A DNA stretch of 64,000 bases from Tetramitus jugosus (GCA_937625935.1 OW569371.1:124001-188000), one strand, 5' to 3'. Shown: positions 11,168 to 22,553, numbered from the stretch's first letter. Notes: generated from the sequence alone by a model not told the origin. Made by a program: numbers and translations.

Positions 11168-14100
11168 TTATTCAATTTGGAATCGTCGGTGTTGTTCTTC
11201 CAGTTGCTTCAGTATGCTCTCTGCTCTGTCAGTCACAGTCTTTGGAACACCGGCAAACTGGGCGACGTGCACGCCAAAGGATCTCGATGTGGTTCCGTTG
11301 GCGATCCGGTACAGGAATTGCAGCGTTCTGTTCTCTCCTTCACGCACAAGCAAAGTGTAGAGACCTACGCTTTGAGATAGTTTACGCTCAATGTCTGTTA
11401 GTTCGTGATAATGAGTGGCAAACAGCGTACGACATTGAATCATGTCATGCAAGTACTCTACAACGGACCACGCAATTGCTAGACCGTCCTGTGTTGCTGT
11501 TCCTCGTCCCACCTCATCCATAATCACAAACGATTGTGATGTTGCTTGAGTAAGAATATTGGCAGTTTCCACCATTTCCACCATGAACGTGCTTTGATCC
11601 TTGGCTAAATTATCCATGGCACCTACTCGACTAAATAACTTGTCAACGACAGTAAATTCGGCTCGATCTGCAGGCACGAACGACCCCAATTGAGCAATAA
11701 TGATAATCAAGGCATTCTGTCGCAGGAACGTTGATTTACCTAGTTATTTGCAAATTGTAAGTATTGAAAACATGACGAAAAAATAATTCAGTAGATACGA
11801 ATGATACATACCTCCCATATTCGGGCCTGTGATTAACATGAGTCTGTTTTTGTCATGAGACATGTGACAATCATTTCTCACAAATGAACCAGATCCGTTC
11901 TCTGTTTGAGCCAACTCGACAGTGGGATGACGAGCGCCAACAATGTCGAACTTGTTATCAGAGTTAGAAGAAGCACTGAGTACCTTTGGTCTCTTGTAGC
12001 CACGTTCTCTGGCAATCTTTGCCAAGGAGACATACACATCAATGGATGCAAGTGACTTAGCTGTCTGGATAATATTCTCACTCTGATCAATCACTTGTTT
12101 TTGAAGATTTTTGAATATTTGTATCTCTAAATGGATAGAAGCCTCTTGAGCAGTTGCAATCTTTGTTTGCAAATCAACTACATCGTTTGTCTTATATCTC
12201 ACGGTGTTTGTCATTGTTTGTACATGTCTAAACTCGGAGTGAGCTGATATCTTGTCACGTTGAGAACTAGGAATCTCGACAAAGAGACCCAACAATCCAG
12301 CATCTCTAACTTTCAGAGACGGAATACCGGTGACCTTTCTATATTTCGTTTGCAGGTTTTCAATGTGTAACTTTGAATCCCTTTGAATAGAAATATATTC
12401 GTCCAACTCGCGTGAATATCCTTCTCGAATAAACTGTCCCTCAGTAAACCCATTTGGTAAGTCTCTTGGATCCTCCTTCAAAGCAGCTAATATATCGTGG
12501 ATGATGTGTTGGTAAGCCTCAGTATCAATGGCCCACAACTCTAACTCAATTAGTGATGGCAATTCAGTTGCTTTTCCTCCACAAGATAAAATTAAATCTC
12601 TCAATGGCTTCATCTCGGCCAGCGTGCTAGCAATAGCATGAAGATCACGTGGGCCTCCGCGCAACAGAGTCAATCTCTGTAAGCATCTCTCTAGATCAAA
12701 AACGCGCTTCAGAAGCTCTCTAATCTCCTCCATTTCGGTCATGTGTCCAATAAAGTACTGAACAGCATTCAATCGATCCTCAATTGCTTGCGTGTCCATC
12801 AATGGTGACTTTAGTCGTTGTGTTAACAAACGAGCACCTGCAGGAGTGACAGTTTTATCGAGTGTATGGAGCAAACTACCACGCTTATCACCGGACATTG
12901 TTCGAACCAATTCCAATGAGTTTCTAGTTGCAGGATCAATCGTCAAGTACTTTGATTGCTCGCTCAATGTCTCAGGCACATCCAAATAGGGCAATGTGCC
13001 CTTTTGAGTCTCCAAAACATAGGATAACAAAGCACCGCTTGCATTCAGCTCTATCACACTGAACTGTGACAGATCCATGGTCTTAAATCGCTCCGATAAA
13101 ATTGACTTGGCTGTTTCTGCTGAAAAATAATTGTTGCCTCGAATCGTAACATGATAATCCAACAATAACTGCTTCAAGTTTGGCAACAGTTTCATCTGCG
13201 TTGGTGTCATCTGCGGTAAAATAATCTCCGATGGCGACACTCTCATGATATCGCTCCTCAGTGATGCTAGTGTGGTCTTTGCAATGTGGAACTCACCAGT
13301 GGAAACCTCGAGCCAACTGAGACCGAGTTGCAACTCTTGATACTCTTGAGAATTGGGATGCATGACCGATGGAATATTAGGTATGCTCAAACATGCCAAA
13401 TAATTGTTTTCTCTCGCGTCCAAAAAGTTGTCTTCAGTCAACGTTCCCGGAGTCACAATTCTCGTCACATCTCTCTTCAAAATTTTACCACCATTGGTAC
13501 TACCATCTGGTGACAACAATTTTCTCCTCTTCTTACTCAACACACTATGCTCCACCTGTTCACAAATGGCAACTAATACTCCACCCTTGATAAACTTTGG
13601 CATGTAATTTTCTAGTGCCTTGTAAGGAAAACCGGCCATGGGTATCGGTTGTCCATTAAAAGTACCTCGCTTTGTCAACGAAATGTGAACAATTTCAGAT
13701 GCCTTGATCGCATCTTCGAAAAACATTTCATAGAAATCACCCATGCGAAACAACAGCAAGTAATCTCTGTGTTGTTCCTTTAGCTTAAAATACTGGTGCA
13801 TGACTGGTGTTGTTTTGTTCATCATGGTCAATGTTGTAGATGATGGCACATCTAGGACCATATTCTCTTGATTTGTTGTTGTTGTTGCTATATCATCATC
13901 ATTCACATCAACATGAACAACAGCTGATTCCGTTGGAGGAGTGTTAGTAGTAGTGGATTTTTTAGATCGTGTTTTTTTGGTGGCAACACTCGAATGTTTG
14001 GTAGCAAATGACCGTTGTTGATGAGAATAAGTTGTTGTTGTTGTTGTTGTTGTGAAATGTGTGAGATGACATGAGAGAAGAATATGTATTGGAGGTGGAG

Positions 14101-14170
14101 AAACGAGTGATGAGGTTGTTGAAATCATGCGAAATGGACGACAGTTGGGTCGAGGAATGATGGAACGCAT
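11168..14170 (-). CDS. MutS homologue, bacterial type, probably mitochondrial
   Basis: Mismatch recognition ATPase of 976 residues. Exons 11812-14170 and 11168-11739 are joined across a 72-base intron 11740-11811 (GTATGT donor, AACTAG acceptor) that splits the Walker A motif; splicing restores GPNMGGKST. The mismatch-binding domain has the Phe-x-Glu type motif (MGDFYEMF), then PIPMAGFPY and VAICEQVEHS, very close to bacterial MutS. Walker B is FVIMDEVGRGTATQDG, followed by THYHEL. I chose the ATG at 14168-14170: it opens a Ser/Thr/Arg-rich, acid-poor leader suited to mitochondrial import. The alternative start at 14323 would overlap the upstream TPR gene. By analogy with MSH1 it probably acts on mitochondrial DNA; import itself is inferred. 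Confidence 0.92.
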
Positions 14171-14273
14171 GATTGATCGATTTTGCTTTTTTTGCCAGTT
14201 TTTGTGTGGAAGTTCGAGAAAGCACTGGAAGTGAAATGGCGCGAAACAAAATACAACCATGAAGAAAACTGTT

Positions 14274-15863
14274 TTATTCATTTCGAGTAAAGATGTCCAC
14301 GTCGTAGAAGGCACTAGAACCACGGAAGAGGATTTCTTTTCGTTGCTTTGAGTAGCGACTCTCTGGTCGAAATATTTGTTCCTTCTTGCTCAAAAATGTG
14401 TCCAAGTCCTTTTTCTGGCGATACAGATCCCAGGCGTCATCCCATTCTTTTTCACATTTGGTGGCTGCATCTTCATCGATTGGCACACTCTCGTAGATTT
14501 TCTTCAAATCAAGAGATATGTTGAACATGGTCTGCCAGAACCGTATCTCAATTGCACACTCTGTTACTTCGTAATCCTTGACAATGTAGCGTTCTGCAAG
14601 CGAAAGCAAAGCCTCTGTCTGCGTCATGTACTTTTTTGGATCGAGATCCAGATTCGTCAGGTCAAACATTTGCTCTAATATGTAATATCCAGGATCCATT
14701 TCAAAAGCTCTCATAATAAAATAGTTAAACGCTTCCTTGTCTCCTTGTTTCTGCTTTGCGAGTGCATAAAATAAATTAGTCATTGCCATGCTCTTGTGTC
14801 TTTCGTAGAGATACTCTGCAATGCGAATTGCTTCCTCTTCGCCTCTCATGTCCTGTCCCGGTATGAACATGTCATTGAAAAAGAATCTTGCTCCCTGTAG
14901 ACTCCGCAGCTCATCAATTGCCAAAGCATCCTTGTAAAACTGAGATTCATTGATACAGGTCACATTGTCCATCATGTGCAAGAATCGAAAAATGTCCCAC
15001 AGTGGCAAAATAACACTGAATGGTGGACCATAGGCCAATCCCTTCATACACGCAACAATCATCGCTTCCATGTCCCATAAACTACGTTGCAGCGAATAAT
15101 TCCAATAAATGTACAGAAAAGACATGATAAAATCATCTTCTTCGCGTTGAATCCGCTCCACCTCTTCATTCAATCCCTCCAAACGCAAATAATGTTCTTC
15201 TTGTTCTGCATCATTACCATCATCATTATTCTCCTCGAGACTCTCTCCTCGACTCTCCCTCTGATCACCACCACCAACAATCACACTTCCTCTATTTACA
15301 TATTCATCGTGCATTGCAACACCCTTCTTAAACAAGGAAGTTGCCTGAATGGAATCACCCTTGGTATCCAAAATCAACGCGTCACACAACAAAATGAGCT
15401 GTTCTCTATAGAGAACTCTCTCTTGTTCGTTCAACTCCTCATATGATCGATTCCTTGGATATTCTTGCTCTTGTGGATACTCTGTGATACAAATCTTTGC
15501 TCTTTCAAAGCATTCAATCGCCAATGACTTCTGAAGGGCCTGATGCATCTCTCCTCTTAGGAACCATGTGAAAAAATGATTCGGGTTGAGTGCAATTGCT
15601 TTTGTAAAGTGAATTTCAGCTTCTCTTTCATTTAGTTTCTCATTGTGATGGATCGCTTGGATAAATTCATGATAAGCTCGGCGAGAAGGATCATCAACAT
15701 TATGATTGCTACGACTACTACTACTTGTATGATGCGAAGAAAGCTTTTGGTTCAAAAAGAGAACTCGACTCGGTTTTAAGCTAAAATGAACATAGTTCAA
15801 CTGATAGGGTAATTGGGTGAGGTCTGGTGGCGCGACTCCTCCTGTTTGATTATTTGTCGCCAT
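14274..15863 (-). CDS. TPR-like repeat protein, function unknown
   Basis: Intronless, 529 residues. TPR-type helices appear around residues 75-125 (AEIHFTKAIALNPNHFFTWF, then ALQKSLAIECFERAK) and again near 150-185 (LFKKGVAMHDEYV). A third set is near 370-410 (NLFYALAKQKQGDKEAFNYF). An acidic, Glu/Asn-rich loop near residues 205-235 interrupts the repeats. There is no signal peptide or membrane helix. TPR arrays usually hold protein partners, but I cannot name the complex. The gene lies 103 bases upstream of MutS on the same strand; nothing else links the two. Confidence 0.75.
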   Translation of the reverse strand: MATNNQTGGVAPPDLTQLPYQLNYVHFSLKPSRVLFLNQKLSSHHTSSSSRSNHNVDDPSRRAYHEFIQAIHHNEKLNEREAEIHFTKAIALNPNHFFTWFLRGEMHQALQKSLAIECFERAKICITEYPQEQEYPRNRSYEELNEQERVLYREQLILLCDALILDTKGDSIQATSLFKKGVAMHDEYVNRGSVIVGGGDQRESRGESLEENNDDGNDAEQEEHYLRLEGLNEEVERIQREEDDFIMSFLYIYWNYSLQRSLWDMEAMIVACMKGLAYGPPFSVILPLWDIFRFLHMMDNVTCINESQFYKDALAIDELRSLQGARFFFNDMFIPGQDMRGEEEAIRIAEYLYERHKSMAMTNLFYALAKQKQGDKEAFNYFIMRAFEMDPGYYILEQMFDLTNLDLDPKKYMTQTEALLSLAERYIVKDYEVTECAIEIRFWQTMFNISLDLKKIYESVPIDEDAATKCEKEWDDAWDLYRQKKDLDTFLSKKEQIFRPESRYSKQRKEILFRGSSAFYDVDIFTRNE

Positions 15864-16414
15864 GAACGTGTGTAATGTAGGTTGCGTGTTTGAAACTTTT
15901 TGTGTTCTGTGAAGCTTTCACAAAAAATATGCTGCTGATCATTCCAGGAGTTTCATTTTCTTTCTGCTTCACACAAAATCATCACACCCACCAACTACAA
16001 ACTTTGTTGATGGAATTGAGATCTGAAGTGGTGTAAATGATTTTCTTGTCAATGTCTCGCCGATCCAACGGATAGTGAATAGCGAACCGTGCACTGTAAC
16101 ATTCTCTTGATCTAAGCTTTGAGGGATTGGTTATTTCTCACACTACATCAAGCGACAGATCAAACTTTGAGAGACAACAACTTGGCCAAACTCAAGCCAC
16201 CTCCCACGAAAAGGTATCGCATCCGCCAATTTGATAAAAAAATAGAGTGTGTGAAAACCCCAGAGCAACGCAATCTCCGACGGAAACACCTTCACGTCCG
16301 CTTCAAAGTGCGCTGCTTCCATTGTCTTCTGGGTACTGAACATTTAAAACACACACTCAAAAGCTTTTGGTCACAAAAAACAAACGAACAACAAACAAAA
16401 ATCTATCAACCAAC
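15864..16414. other. Intergenic region between TPR gene and CYP51
   Basis: About 550 bases between divergent genes. It holds only short open frames without domain signal. A purine-rich leader (acaaacaaaaatc) precedes the CYP51 ATG, a context seen at other starts here. I see no RNA gene. Confidence 0.5.
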
Positions 16415-18088
16415 ATGAGCAGTCCTACTGAAGCAGCAACTGATGTGTTGATATCTGCCACATCTTCCTCCTTCTCCATCATTGACATCTTGGTTGTGTT
16501 TGCTACCACAATCACACTCCTCTTAGTTGTCACTTATATTAACTCTTCTAGAAAGAGAAAGGGTCAATTACCTCATGTGCCCTATTTGATCCCATATGTG
16601 GGAAGTATTGTTGGTTTTGGTACGAATCCAACTGGTTTCGTTCTTGATAATTATGCAAAGGTATGTTGTTTGATGCTGCATCATGAACCCCTTTGATATG
16701 TGTGTGAATTGCAAATGATTGTTCGTGAAAAAAAATCACACACCCACATTGCCGCCGCCGGCAATTTTTTTCTTTGTCATCTGAAAAAAAATTTGTTCCG
16801 TGAGCTTACACATTATCACTTGTTGTTTTTCGCATTCTCGTATGATGATTAGCTAGGTGAAGTTTTCTCTGCAAAGGTCTTGGGTAAGAACATGACATTT
16901 ATTGCTCATCCAAAAGCTTATGATGTTTTCTTCAAGGCTCATGACACTGAGCTCGAACAAAGAGAGGTCTACAAGTTTATGAAGCCAGTTTTTGGAAGTG
17001 GTGTTGTCTATGATGCTGAAACACCAGAAGTCATGATGGAACAACTAAAGTTTGTCACCAGTGGACTCACAACTACCAGATTTAGACAATTTATTGACAT
17101 TTTTGATGATGAAGTCAAGAGAAAGTGTGCTAAGCTTGGTGATTCTGGTGAGATTGACATTTTTGAACATTTGAGTGATTTGATTATTTTTACGGCTTCA
17201 AGATGCTTGTTGGGCGATGATATTCGCTTCTTTTTGGAGACAAAGGACCTTGCAAAGCTCTATCACGACTTGGATGAAGGTATTTCACCTCTCAGCTTCT
17301 TCTACCCTCAATTGCCACAATCAAAGAGAGATACTGCCAAGAATAGAATTAGTGCCATCTTTAAGGAGTTGATTAATATTCGTAGAAAGCAGCCAGAGAA
17401 GAGATATGACGATGTGTTGGACAATTTGATGCACAATGAGTACAAGAGTGGAAAGCCAGTGCCTGATGATCACATTGTTGGTATTTTGATTGGTGGTTTG
17501 TTTGCTGGTCAACACACGAGCAGCATTTCGAGCACATGGACCATTTTGAACATTTTGAACGACAAGAGTCTGTATAAGCGCGTGGTGCAAGAACAGCGTG
17601 ATATCATGGTTGATATGGATGCTAATCTCGAGTATGACAAGGTCATGTCCATGGACTTGTTGGAGAGATGTTTGCAAGAAGCTCTGAGAATGTACCCTCC
17701 ATTGATTATGCTCATGAGATATGTCAGAAAGAGCCGCAAGTACAATGATATGGTCATTCCAAAGGGTAACATTTTGGTTGTGTCGACTGCTGCTGGTGGA
17801 AGATGTCCAGAGGTGTTTGAGAATCCTGATGTGTTCGACCCAGAGAGATTTGCCGATCCAAGACGTGAGCACGAAAAGGTTCGTCACGGCTACTTGGCCT
17901 TTGGTTCCGGTCGTCACAAGTGCATTGGTGAGAACTTTGCCATTCTTCAAATCAAGAGTGTCTTGTCTGGTTTGTTGAGACACTATGACTTGGAGTTGGT
18001 TGGTGAATTGCCAAAGGTTACTTACAACAGTTTGGTTGTTGGCCCCAGCCCACCATGTAAGATTAGATACACCAGAAGACAGAACTAA
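16415..18088 (+). CDS. CYP51: Sterol 14-alpha demethylase (cytochrome P450 CYP51)
   Basis: Removes the 14-alpha methyl group of lanosterol or cycloartenol-type sterols in the ER; the family is the azole drug target. Exons 16415-16660 and 16853-18088 are joined across a 192-base intron (GTATGT donor, GATTAG acceptor, phase 0), restoring NYAK-LGEVFSAKVLGK. The protein is 493 residues. An N-terminal anchor helix (IIDILVVFATTITLLLVVTY) precedes the proline-rich hinge (LPHVPYLIPYVG). The I-helix carries AGQHTSS, a CYP51 hallmark. The ExxR motif is EALR, and the haem loop is FGSGRHKCIG with the ligand Cys. Length is normal for the family. CYP51 rather than another P450 is supported by both the I-helix and the N-terminal hinge. 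Confidence 0.95.
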
Positions 18089-18193
18089 ACAACACAGGCG
18101 GGAGTCCATCCACACAATAAAAAAACACTTGAACATTAAGTATATAAAACTACAGTGGCGTTACACACGTATGATTTACTCTACAATACAACA

Positions 18194-19597
18194 TTATCTG
18201 ATCCGACTCATGAGCAGTTTCAGTCGTTCCTCACAGGCATCGGCACACTTGTAGTACGATGACTTTTTCGAGTTGAACATCCTGCAATTGTCACACATGA
18301 GTTTGATATCAGCAATAAACGACTCTATGGTCTGATACTTGTTCTGATTCAGTTTCTTTTCCATTGTCGATAGATCTATCGGATTCTTGATCACTTCATA
18401 GTAATCCGGTGCTTCCTCCAGCGTAACAGGCTGTAAGAATGGCCAACTATGCTCATATGCCTTCATCTGATTCAAAATCTTGCTCAACAATCTCCGTTTG
18501 GCATCCGCAGTTTCAAACACACTGTGCAAACTGTCTACTTCTCTCATTCGATCAAACACGGCCTCTCTCTGCTTCTCCACCATCTGTGGCACATGCAAAT
18601 AATCGATATGTGGATGCAACATGCACTCCATCACCGTAGCTTCCGTATAATCCTTAATATAGCCCAAATACCGAAAATCGTCCATTGAAATCTTGTCCGT
18701 GAATCCCAACTTTTGAAAATACGTTACTGCAAAATTGTCAGCATACGTCAAGAATCGCATCCAGCGACACGATTGACAAAATGCCTTCAAATTGTTCATG
18801 AGCACTCTACCATAACCTCTCCTCTGTTCTAGACTTGTCACCGCACAGAATGCAATCTCAATGAATCGTTCGGCCATGACCGGGCGAAACGTAATTCCAC
18901 CAATGACACGTTTCCTAGTGTTTGGTCTCTTATCCGGTGGTAAATCACTCCTAGGTTGCTTGAACATGACAACGGCTTGATGCTGCCGATCAAACACCAA
19001 TCGTGCAATATAATTCTTTGGCATTCGGGGTAATTCTCCGCTAAAAATATTTTTGAGCTGTAGGAGATATTCGAGAGTTTGCATTTTGCCGTCGTTGGTC
19101 AATACTTGGAATGCCAATTCTTCCAAATCTTCAGTAGCGCCACTTGACGATGATTGATTTTTTCCCTTTTTCTTCTTATTGTCATCATCATCTTCTTCTT
19201 CATCTTCATTGTCGTCGTCATCATCTTCATCATCTGCTTCTTTATCATTTTCGTTATTGTGAGATTCTTTTTTGATCTTGTTGTTGTTGTTGGTTTGTCT
19301 TGATTTTTTGTTTTGATTCTTTTTGTTGTTATTGTTATTGTCATTGTCATTGTCGTCGTCTTCATTGTCTAAAATGTCATTGTAGGTGATGGATGGATCA
19401 TTATTATTCGAATCTATTTTTTGCTTCTTTTGTTGTTGATTGTCAGTGATACTTGTGTGATCATTGTCTTCCAATGAAGAATTTGTTGTTGTTGTTGATG
19501 ATCTCGTTCTTTTTTTAGAATTTTGACTATTGTTGTTGTTGTTTTCATTTGTTGATGATGATGAAGGGAACATGTCACGAAGACTGGTTTGTCTCAT
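18194..19597 (-). CDS. GCN5: GCN5-type histone acetyltransferase with bromodomain
   Basis: Acetylates histone H3 lysines, normally as part of SAGA-type coactivators. Intronless, 467 residues. The first 150 residues are Asn/Asp/Lys-rich low complexity. The GNAT domain covers about 195-330: VIGGITFRP, the catalytic Glu247 in RFIEIAFCAV, and the acetyl-CoA loop EQRRGYGRVLMN. The bromodomain occupies about 360-465, with the binding Asn in CRMFNSKKSSYYK. There is no PCAF N-terminal region, so the layout is like yeast Gcn5. It converges on CYP51 with 105 bases between the stops and is divergent with the NOL12-like gene. Confidence 0.95.
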   Translation of the reverse strand: MRQTSLRDMFPSSSSTNENNNNNSQNSKKRTRSSTTTTNSSLEDNDHTSITDNQQQKKQKIDSNNNDPSITYNDILDNEDDDNDNDNNNNNKKNQNKKSRQTNNNNKIKKESHNNENDKEADDEDDDDDNEDEEEDDDDNKKKKGKNQSSSSGATEDLEELAFQVLTNDGKMQTLEYLLQLKNIFSGELPRMPKNYIARLVFDRQHQAVVMFKQPRSDLPPDKRPNTRKRVIGGITFRPVMAERFIEIAFCAVTSLEQRRGYGRVLMNNLKAFCQSCRWMRFLTYADNFAVTYFQKLGFTDKISMDDFRYLGYIKDYTEATVMECMLHPHIDYLHVPQMVEKQREAVFDRMREVDSLHSVFETADAKRRLLSKILNQMKAYEHSWPFLQPVTLEEAPDYYEVIKNPIDLSTMEKKLNQNKYQTIESFIADIKLMCDNCRMFNSKKSSYYKCADACEERLKLLMSRIR

Positions 19598-19845
19598 ATT
19601 TTCATACGAATGATGTGTATTGTCGATTGTTTTTTGTGTGCTGTTTGTTCAGATCAAACAAGTTTTTTTGTTCCGTTTTTTTTGTATTCGCCGAAACAGA
19701 AAACAATTTCCCCTCCTCCGAGTTTCACCGATCGTGCACAAATCCATTGAATTGTTCAAAACCACGAAAAAAATTGCAACCTTGAGAAAAATCAAAAAGC
19801 TTTCGATTGTGATACTGTGGAAACCTCTCCCATATATTACTAAAC

Positions 19846-20808
19846 ATGAGCACTCACTATAACAAGTCACGAAACACCAACGTCAACTATAACAACAGTA
19901 CCAAACAATACAAACAACAACAACAACTGAACAACAACAACAATCATGGACCTTCCGACCACAAAAAACAACGTCCAAAAGAAATTGTTTTCGATGCGAG
20001 TGCACGTCAAGAATACCTAACTGGTTCTCACAAGCGTAAAAACGAAAGAAGATCAGTCGCCCTATTCTACAAGAAGGAAAAAACAAGACAACAACAATTG
20101 GAGGCCAGAAAAAGAAAGAGACAACAGGAAAAGGAAGAACGTGAGGCAATGATTGAAAAAATGAAATTGTTGAGAGGTGATTCTTTTTCGGATGAAGAGG
20201 AAGATGATGAAGATGAACAAGTGAGATTGACCAATTTGAAGCGAAAACGACAACAACAACAAGATGATGAAGATTTTGGATTTGGATCCTCAGAGGTCAT
20301 TAATAATAGTGATGATGATGATGATGCATCGATTCGCAAAAAGGCAAAAAAAACGGAACAAGAAGAACAAGAAAAACAAGAGAATGAAGATGAAAGTGCG
20401 TCAGTCGAGGAGAATAAGATTGCTGAAAAAAATCAAGTCAAAATCGTGAGTTATAACAATGAGAGCAAAGTGACTGTTACTGTGAAACCATTTCTAGTGT
20501 CATCCAATTCGGCAATGGAAGATTTGTTGTTGGACAGTGATAATGAAAAGAATGATAGTGATAACGATGGAGATGACAAGGATAATGGTGATGATGATGA
20601 TCAACCAGAGGATGAAGATGGCGAAAAGCAAAAAGTGGAGAAGCGGAAGCCAACAGACAAGGATATCAAGAAGGGAATTTTCGAGTTGCACATGCAAAGA
20701 AACAGACAAAAGAATTTGAGTAAGAACAAGGGAACAAAGGCCGGAAAGCGGAGAGGAAAGAATCATGCAAAGGCAAACTTGAAGAGACAAAGAAGAAAGA
20801 AGAAGTAA
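19846..20808 (+). CDS. NOL12/Nop25/Rrp17-family nucleolar protein
   Basis: Intronless, 320 residues. The family signature lies near residues 44-70: KEIVFDASARQEYLTGSHKR, followed by a basic coiled coil (RQQQLEARKRKRQQEKEERE). The rest alternates strongly acidic and Lys-rich stretches and ends in the basic KRRGKNHAKANLKRQRRKKK, typical of nucleolar proteins. Yeast Rrp17 is a 5'-3' exonuclease in large-subunit pre-rRNA processing; that role is by homology. The N-terminus has Gln and Asn runs. The start is the first ATG and sits 248 bases from the divergent GCN5 gene. Confidence 0.85.
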   Translation: MSTHYNKSRNTNVNYNNSTKQYKQQQQLNNNNNHGPSDHKKQRPKEIVFDASARQEYLTGSHKRKNERRSVALFYKKEKTRQQQLEARKRKRQQEKEEREAMIEKMKLLRGDSFSDEEEDDEDEQVRLTNLKRKRQQQQDDEDFGFGSSEVINNSDDDDDASIRKKAKKTEQEEQEKQENEDESASVEENKIAEKNQVKIVSYNNESKVTVTVKPFLVSSNSAMEDLLLDSDNEKNDSDNDGDDKDNGDDDDQPEDEDGEKQKVEKRKPTDKDIKKGIFELHMQRNRQKNLSKNKGTKAGKRRGKNHAKANLKRQRRKKK

Positions 20809-20900
20809 AATTTCTTTATCCATCATATTAATAACAATAATCATAATTATAATAAACCTTGCTGTTGTTGCGTTATCTACAAAATTAAGAACAACTGTAT

Positions 20901-22553
20901 TTAGTTCTTGTTGTTGATGGCTTGTTGTCTGCGGGCAATCACTCGCATCATTCTTCTCTTGTCGATGCGATTGTTCCATTCAGTTAAGCTAGGAGGAACA
21001 AAGAAACCTGCAGGCGTGTGCCAGCTAATCTCCCCACCAATCGCATTGAATCCCTTACCTGATAGGAACTTTGGATTCATGATTCTAATTCCAGGCAAAT
21101 AGTTGTTCATGTCCATCATGAAACCCTTCTGGAAATCAATAATGTACTTCTTTGCAATACCGTTCAATACAATACCATTGAACAGAATTTTGAAAGCGTT
21201 GAGATCTACCGTTCCAATGGTCGAATCAGTGACATATGCATCGAACTGGATATCATGAACATTGCCAGACACATTCAGCATGGCTCCAGAGTTCAGAGAG
21301 TCAATATTAATATCTGATAGAATTGCTCTCAGATTCAGATGCAATGTGAACACGTCTTCAATCGTTGCCATATTCTTATCCTTTGCAGATTTGTTAATGA
21401 CTTGGAATCCGATTGTCAAGTTCAAATGAGTGGATATACCTTGAAGGGTGTCAATCATTGGATAGGTTGATGTTGATACTTGCAATTGCATTGGAAGATT
21501 CTCCTTATAATGCTGAGCAATCTGAGGGAAGAATCGTCCAATACTCACAGTATCTAACTTGATAGGAGAGGATGCAGGAACCATATCTGGAGTAATACTG
21601 GATTTCAGTTGACCAGATTGATGCAAGCTATATAGCATGCTATTCAAAACAAAGTCACTCACTATAATGTTGCCTGTAGATGGACGAACGAGAGCCTCAA
21701 CTGGAAGAGTTGTTGGCGAGAAAGGAAAACGAACATCTTCATCACTATCGACAGGATAGAACACACTTCTCATGGATCCAATAAAACTACCCAATGTCGA
21801 GTTGGCTTGGATATCATTGAAACCGGAATCGAGGTTCAACTTGAAACCTAAGCTTGCCCAAGTAAAAGAAAGATCCTTCAATGGCTCCCACTGTTTCATT
21901 CTCTCATTCAATGTATAGTCAATGGATTCAGTCATAATGTCCCTCATATTGTCTTCACATGCTTGCTTGATTCTCGATGAGAAGAGAACAGTCAACACAC
22001 GAGCAATCTCACCTGAAATTCCACCATGAATGTCCAACTTGAGACGATTTAGATTGACATTCACTTGATTGGCTTTGAAAGTTGGTCTTCCCTTCTCGTC
22101 CAAGCTCACCACTTGAGCACCCAGTGCAATGTTAGAATTAGAGTCAACAACAACAGTGCACGTACCGTGTCCAGTGACGTGTGGCAGTCTCAATTCCCTG
22201 TACATCCAATTCAACTTCATGTTGAGCTGAACATTTTCACTCGAAGCAAACACATTTCTCTCATTCAAAAACTGAACTTTCACCGGGGTGATTTCCAACT
22301 TTGTAAAAACAAAATCGGTCAACGCATATTCAATTTCTCCGATCAATGGCGCACTGTAAGAACCATTGATATTGGGGATTTGAGCAAACTTGAGAATGTC
22401 GGTCATGGATTCTGAGATGGAGCTGGAAACTCCTCTTTCATCGAGAATAAACCGAAGGGCAGTTGGTGGCGTATTGGTTGAAAAAACAAGACAAGTATGG
22501 AACAACAATAAACATCCCAAGATCAGAGATAATTGGGCGAGTAGTGGCTTCAT
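20901..22553 (-). CDS. BPI/LBP/CETP-family secreted lipid-binding protein
   Basis: Intronless, 550 residues. A signal peptide (LLAQLSLILGCLLLFHTCLV) opens the protein. The N-terminal barrel shows the family pattern of amphipathic strands, including IPNINGSYSAPLIGEIEYAL and KLDIHGGISGEIARVL with a Cys nearby (KQACEDNM). The second barrel contains LDTVSIGRFFPQIAQHY and ends near LSGKGFNAIGGEISWH. In animals these proteins bind lipopolysaccharide or phospholipid; in an amoeba feeding on bacteria, bacterial lipid binding is a reasonable guess but is not shown by sequence. No membrane anchor follows. Confidence 0.85.
   Translation of the reverse strand: MKPLLAQLSLILGCLLLFHTCLVFSTNTPPTALRFILDERGVSSSISESMTDILKFAQIPNINGSYSAPLIGEIEYALTDFVFTKLEITPVKVQFLNERNVFASSENVQLNMKLNWMYRELRLPHVTGHGTCTVVVDSNSNIALGAQVVSLDEKGRPTFKANQVNVNLNRLKLDIHGGISGEIARVLTVLFSSRIKQACEDNMRDIMTESIDYTLNERMKQWEPLKDLSFTWASLGFKLNLDSGFNDIQANSTLGSFIGSMRSVFYPVDSDEDVRFPFSPTTLPVEALVRPSTGNIIVSDFVLNSMLYSLHQSGQLKSSITPDMVPASSPIKLDTVSIGRFFPQIAQHYKENLPMQLQVSTSTYPMIDTLQGISTHLNLTIGFQVINKSAKDKNMATIEDVFTLHLNLRAILSDINIDSLNSGAMLNVSGNVHDIQFDAYVTDSTIGTVDLNAFKILFNGIVLNGIAKKYIIDFQKGFMMDMNNYLPGIRIMNPKFLSGKGFNAIGGEISWHTPAGFFVPPSLTEWNNRIDKRRMMRVIARRQQAINNKN

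Noticed and set aside
14171-14323. Longer MutS start
   Set aside because: It overlaps the 3' end of the TPR gene, while a good ATG with a presequence-like leader exists at 14170.
17321-18136. 271-codon open frame antisense to CYP51
   Set aside because: Entirely within well-supported CYP51 coding sequence, with no recognisable protein.
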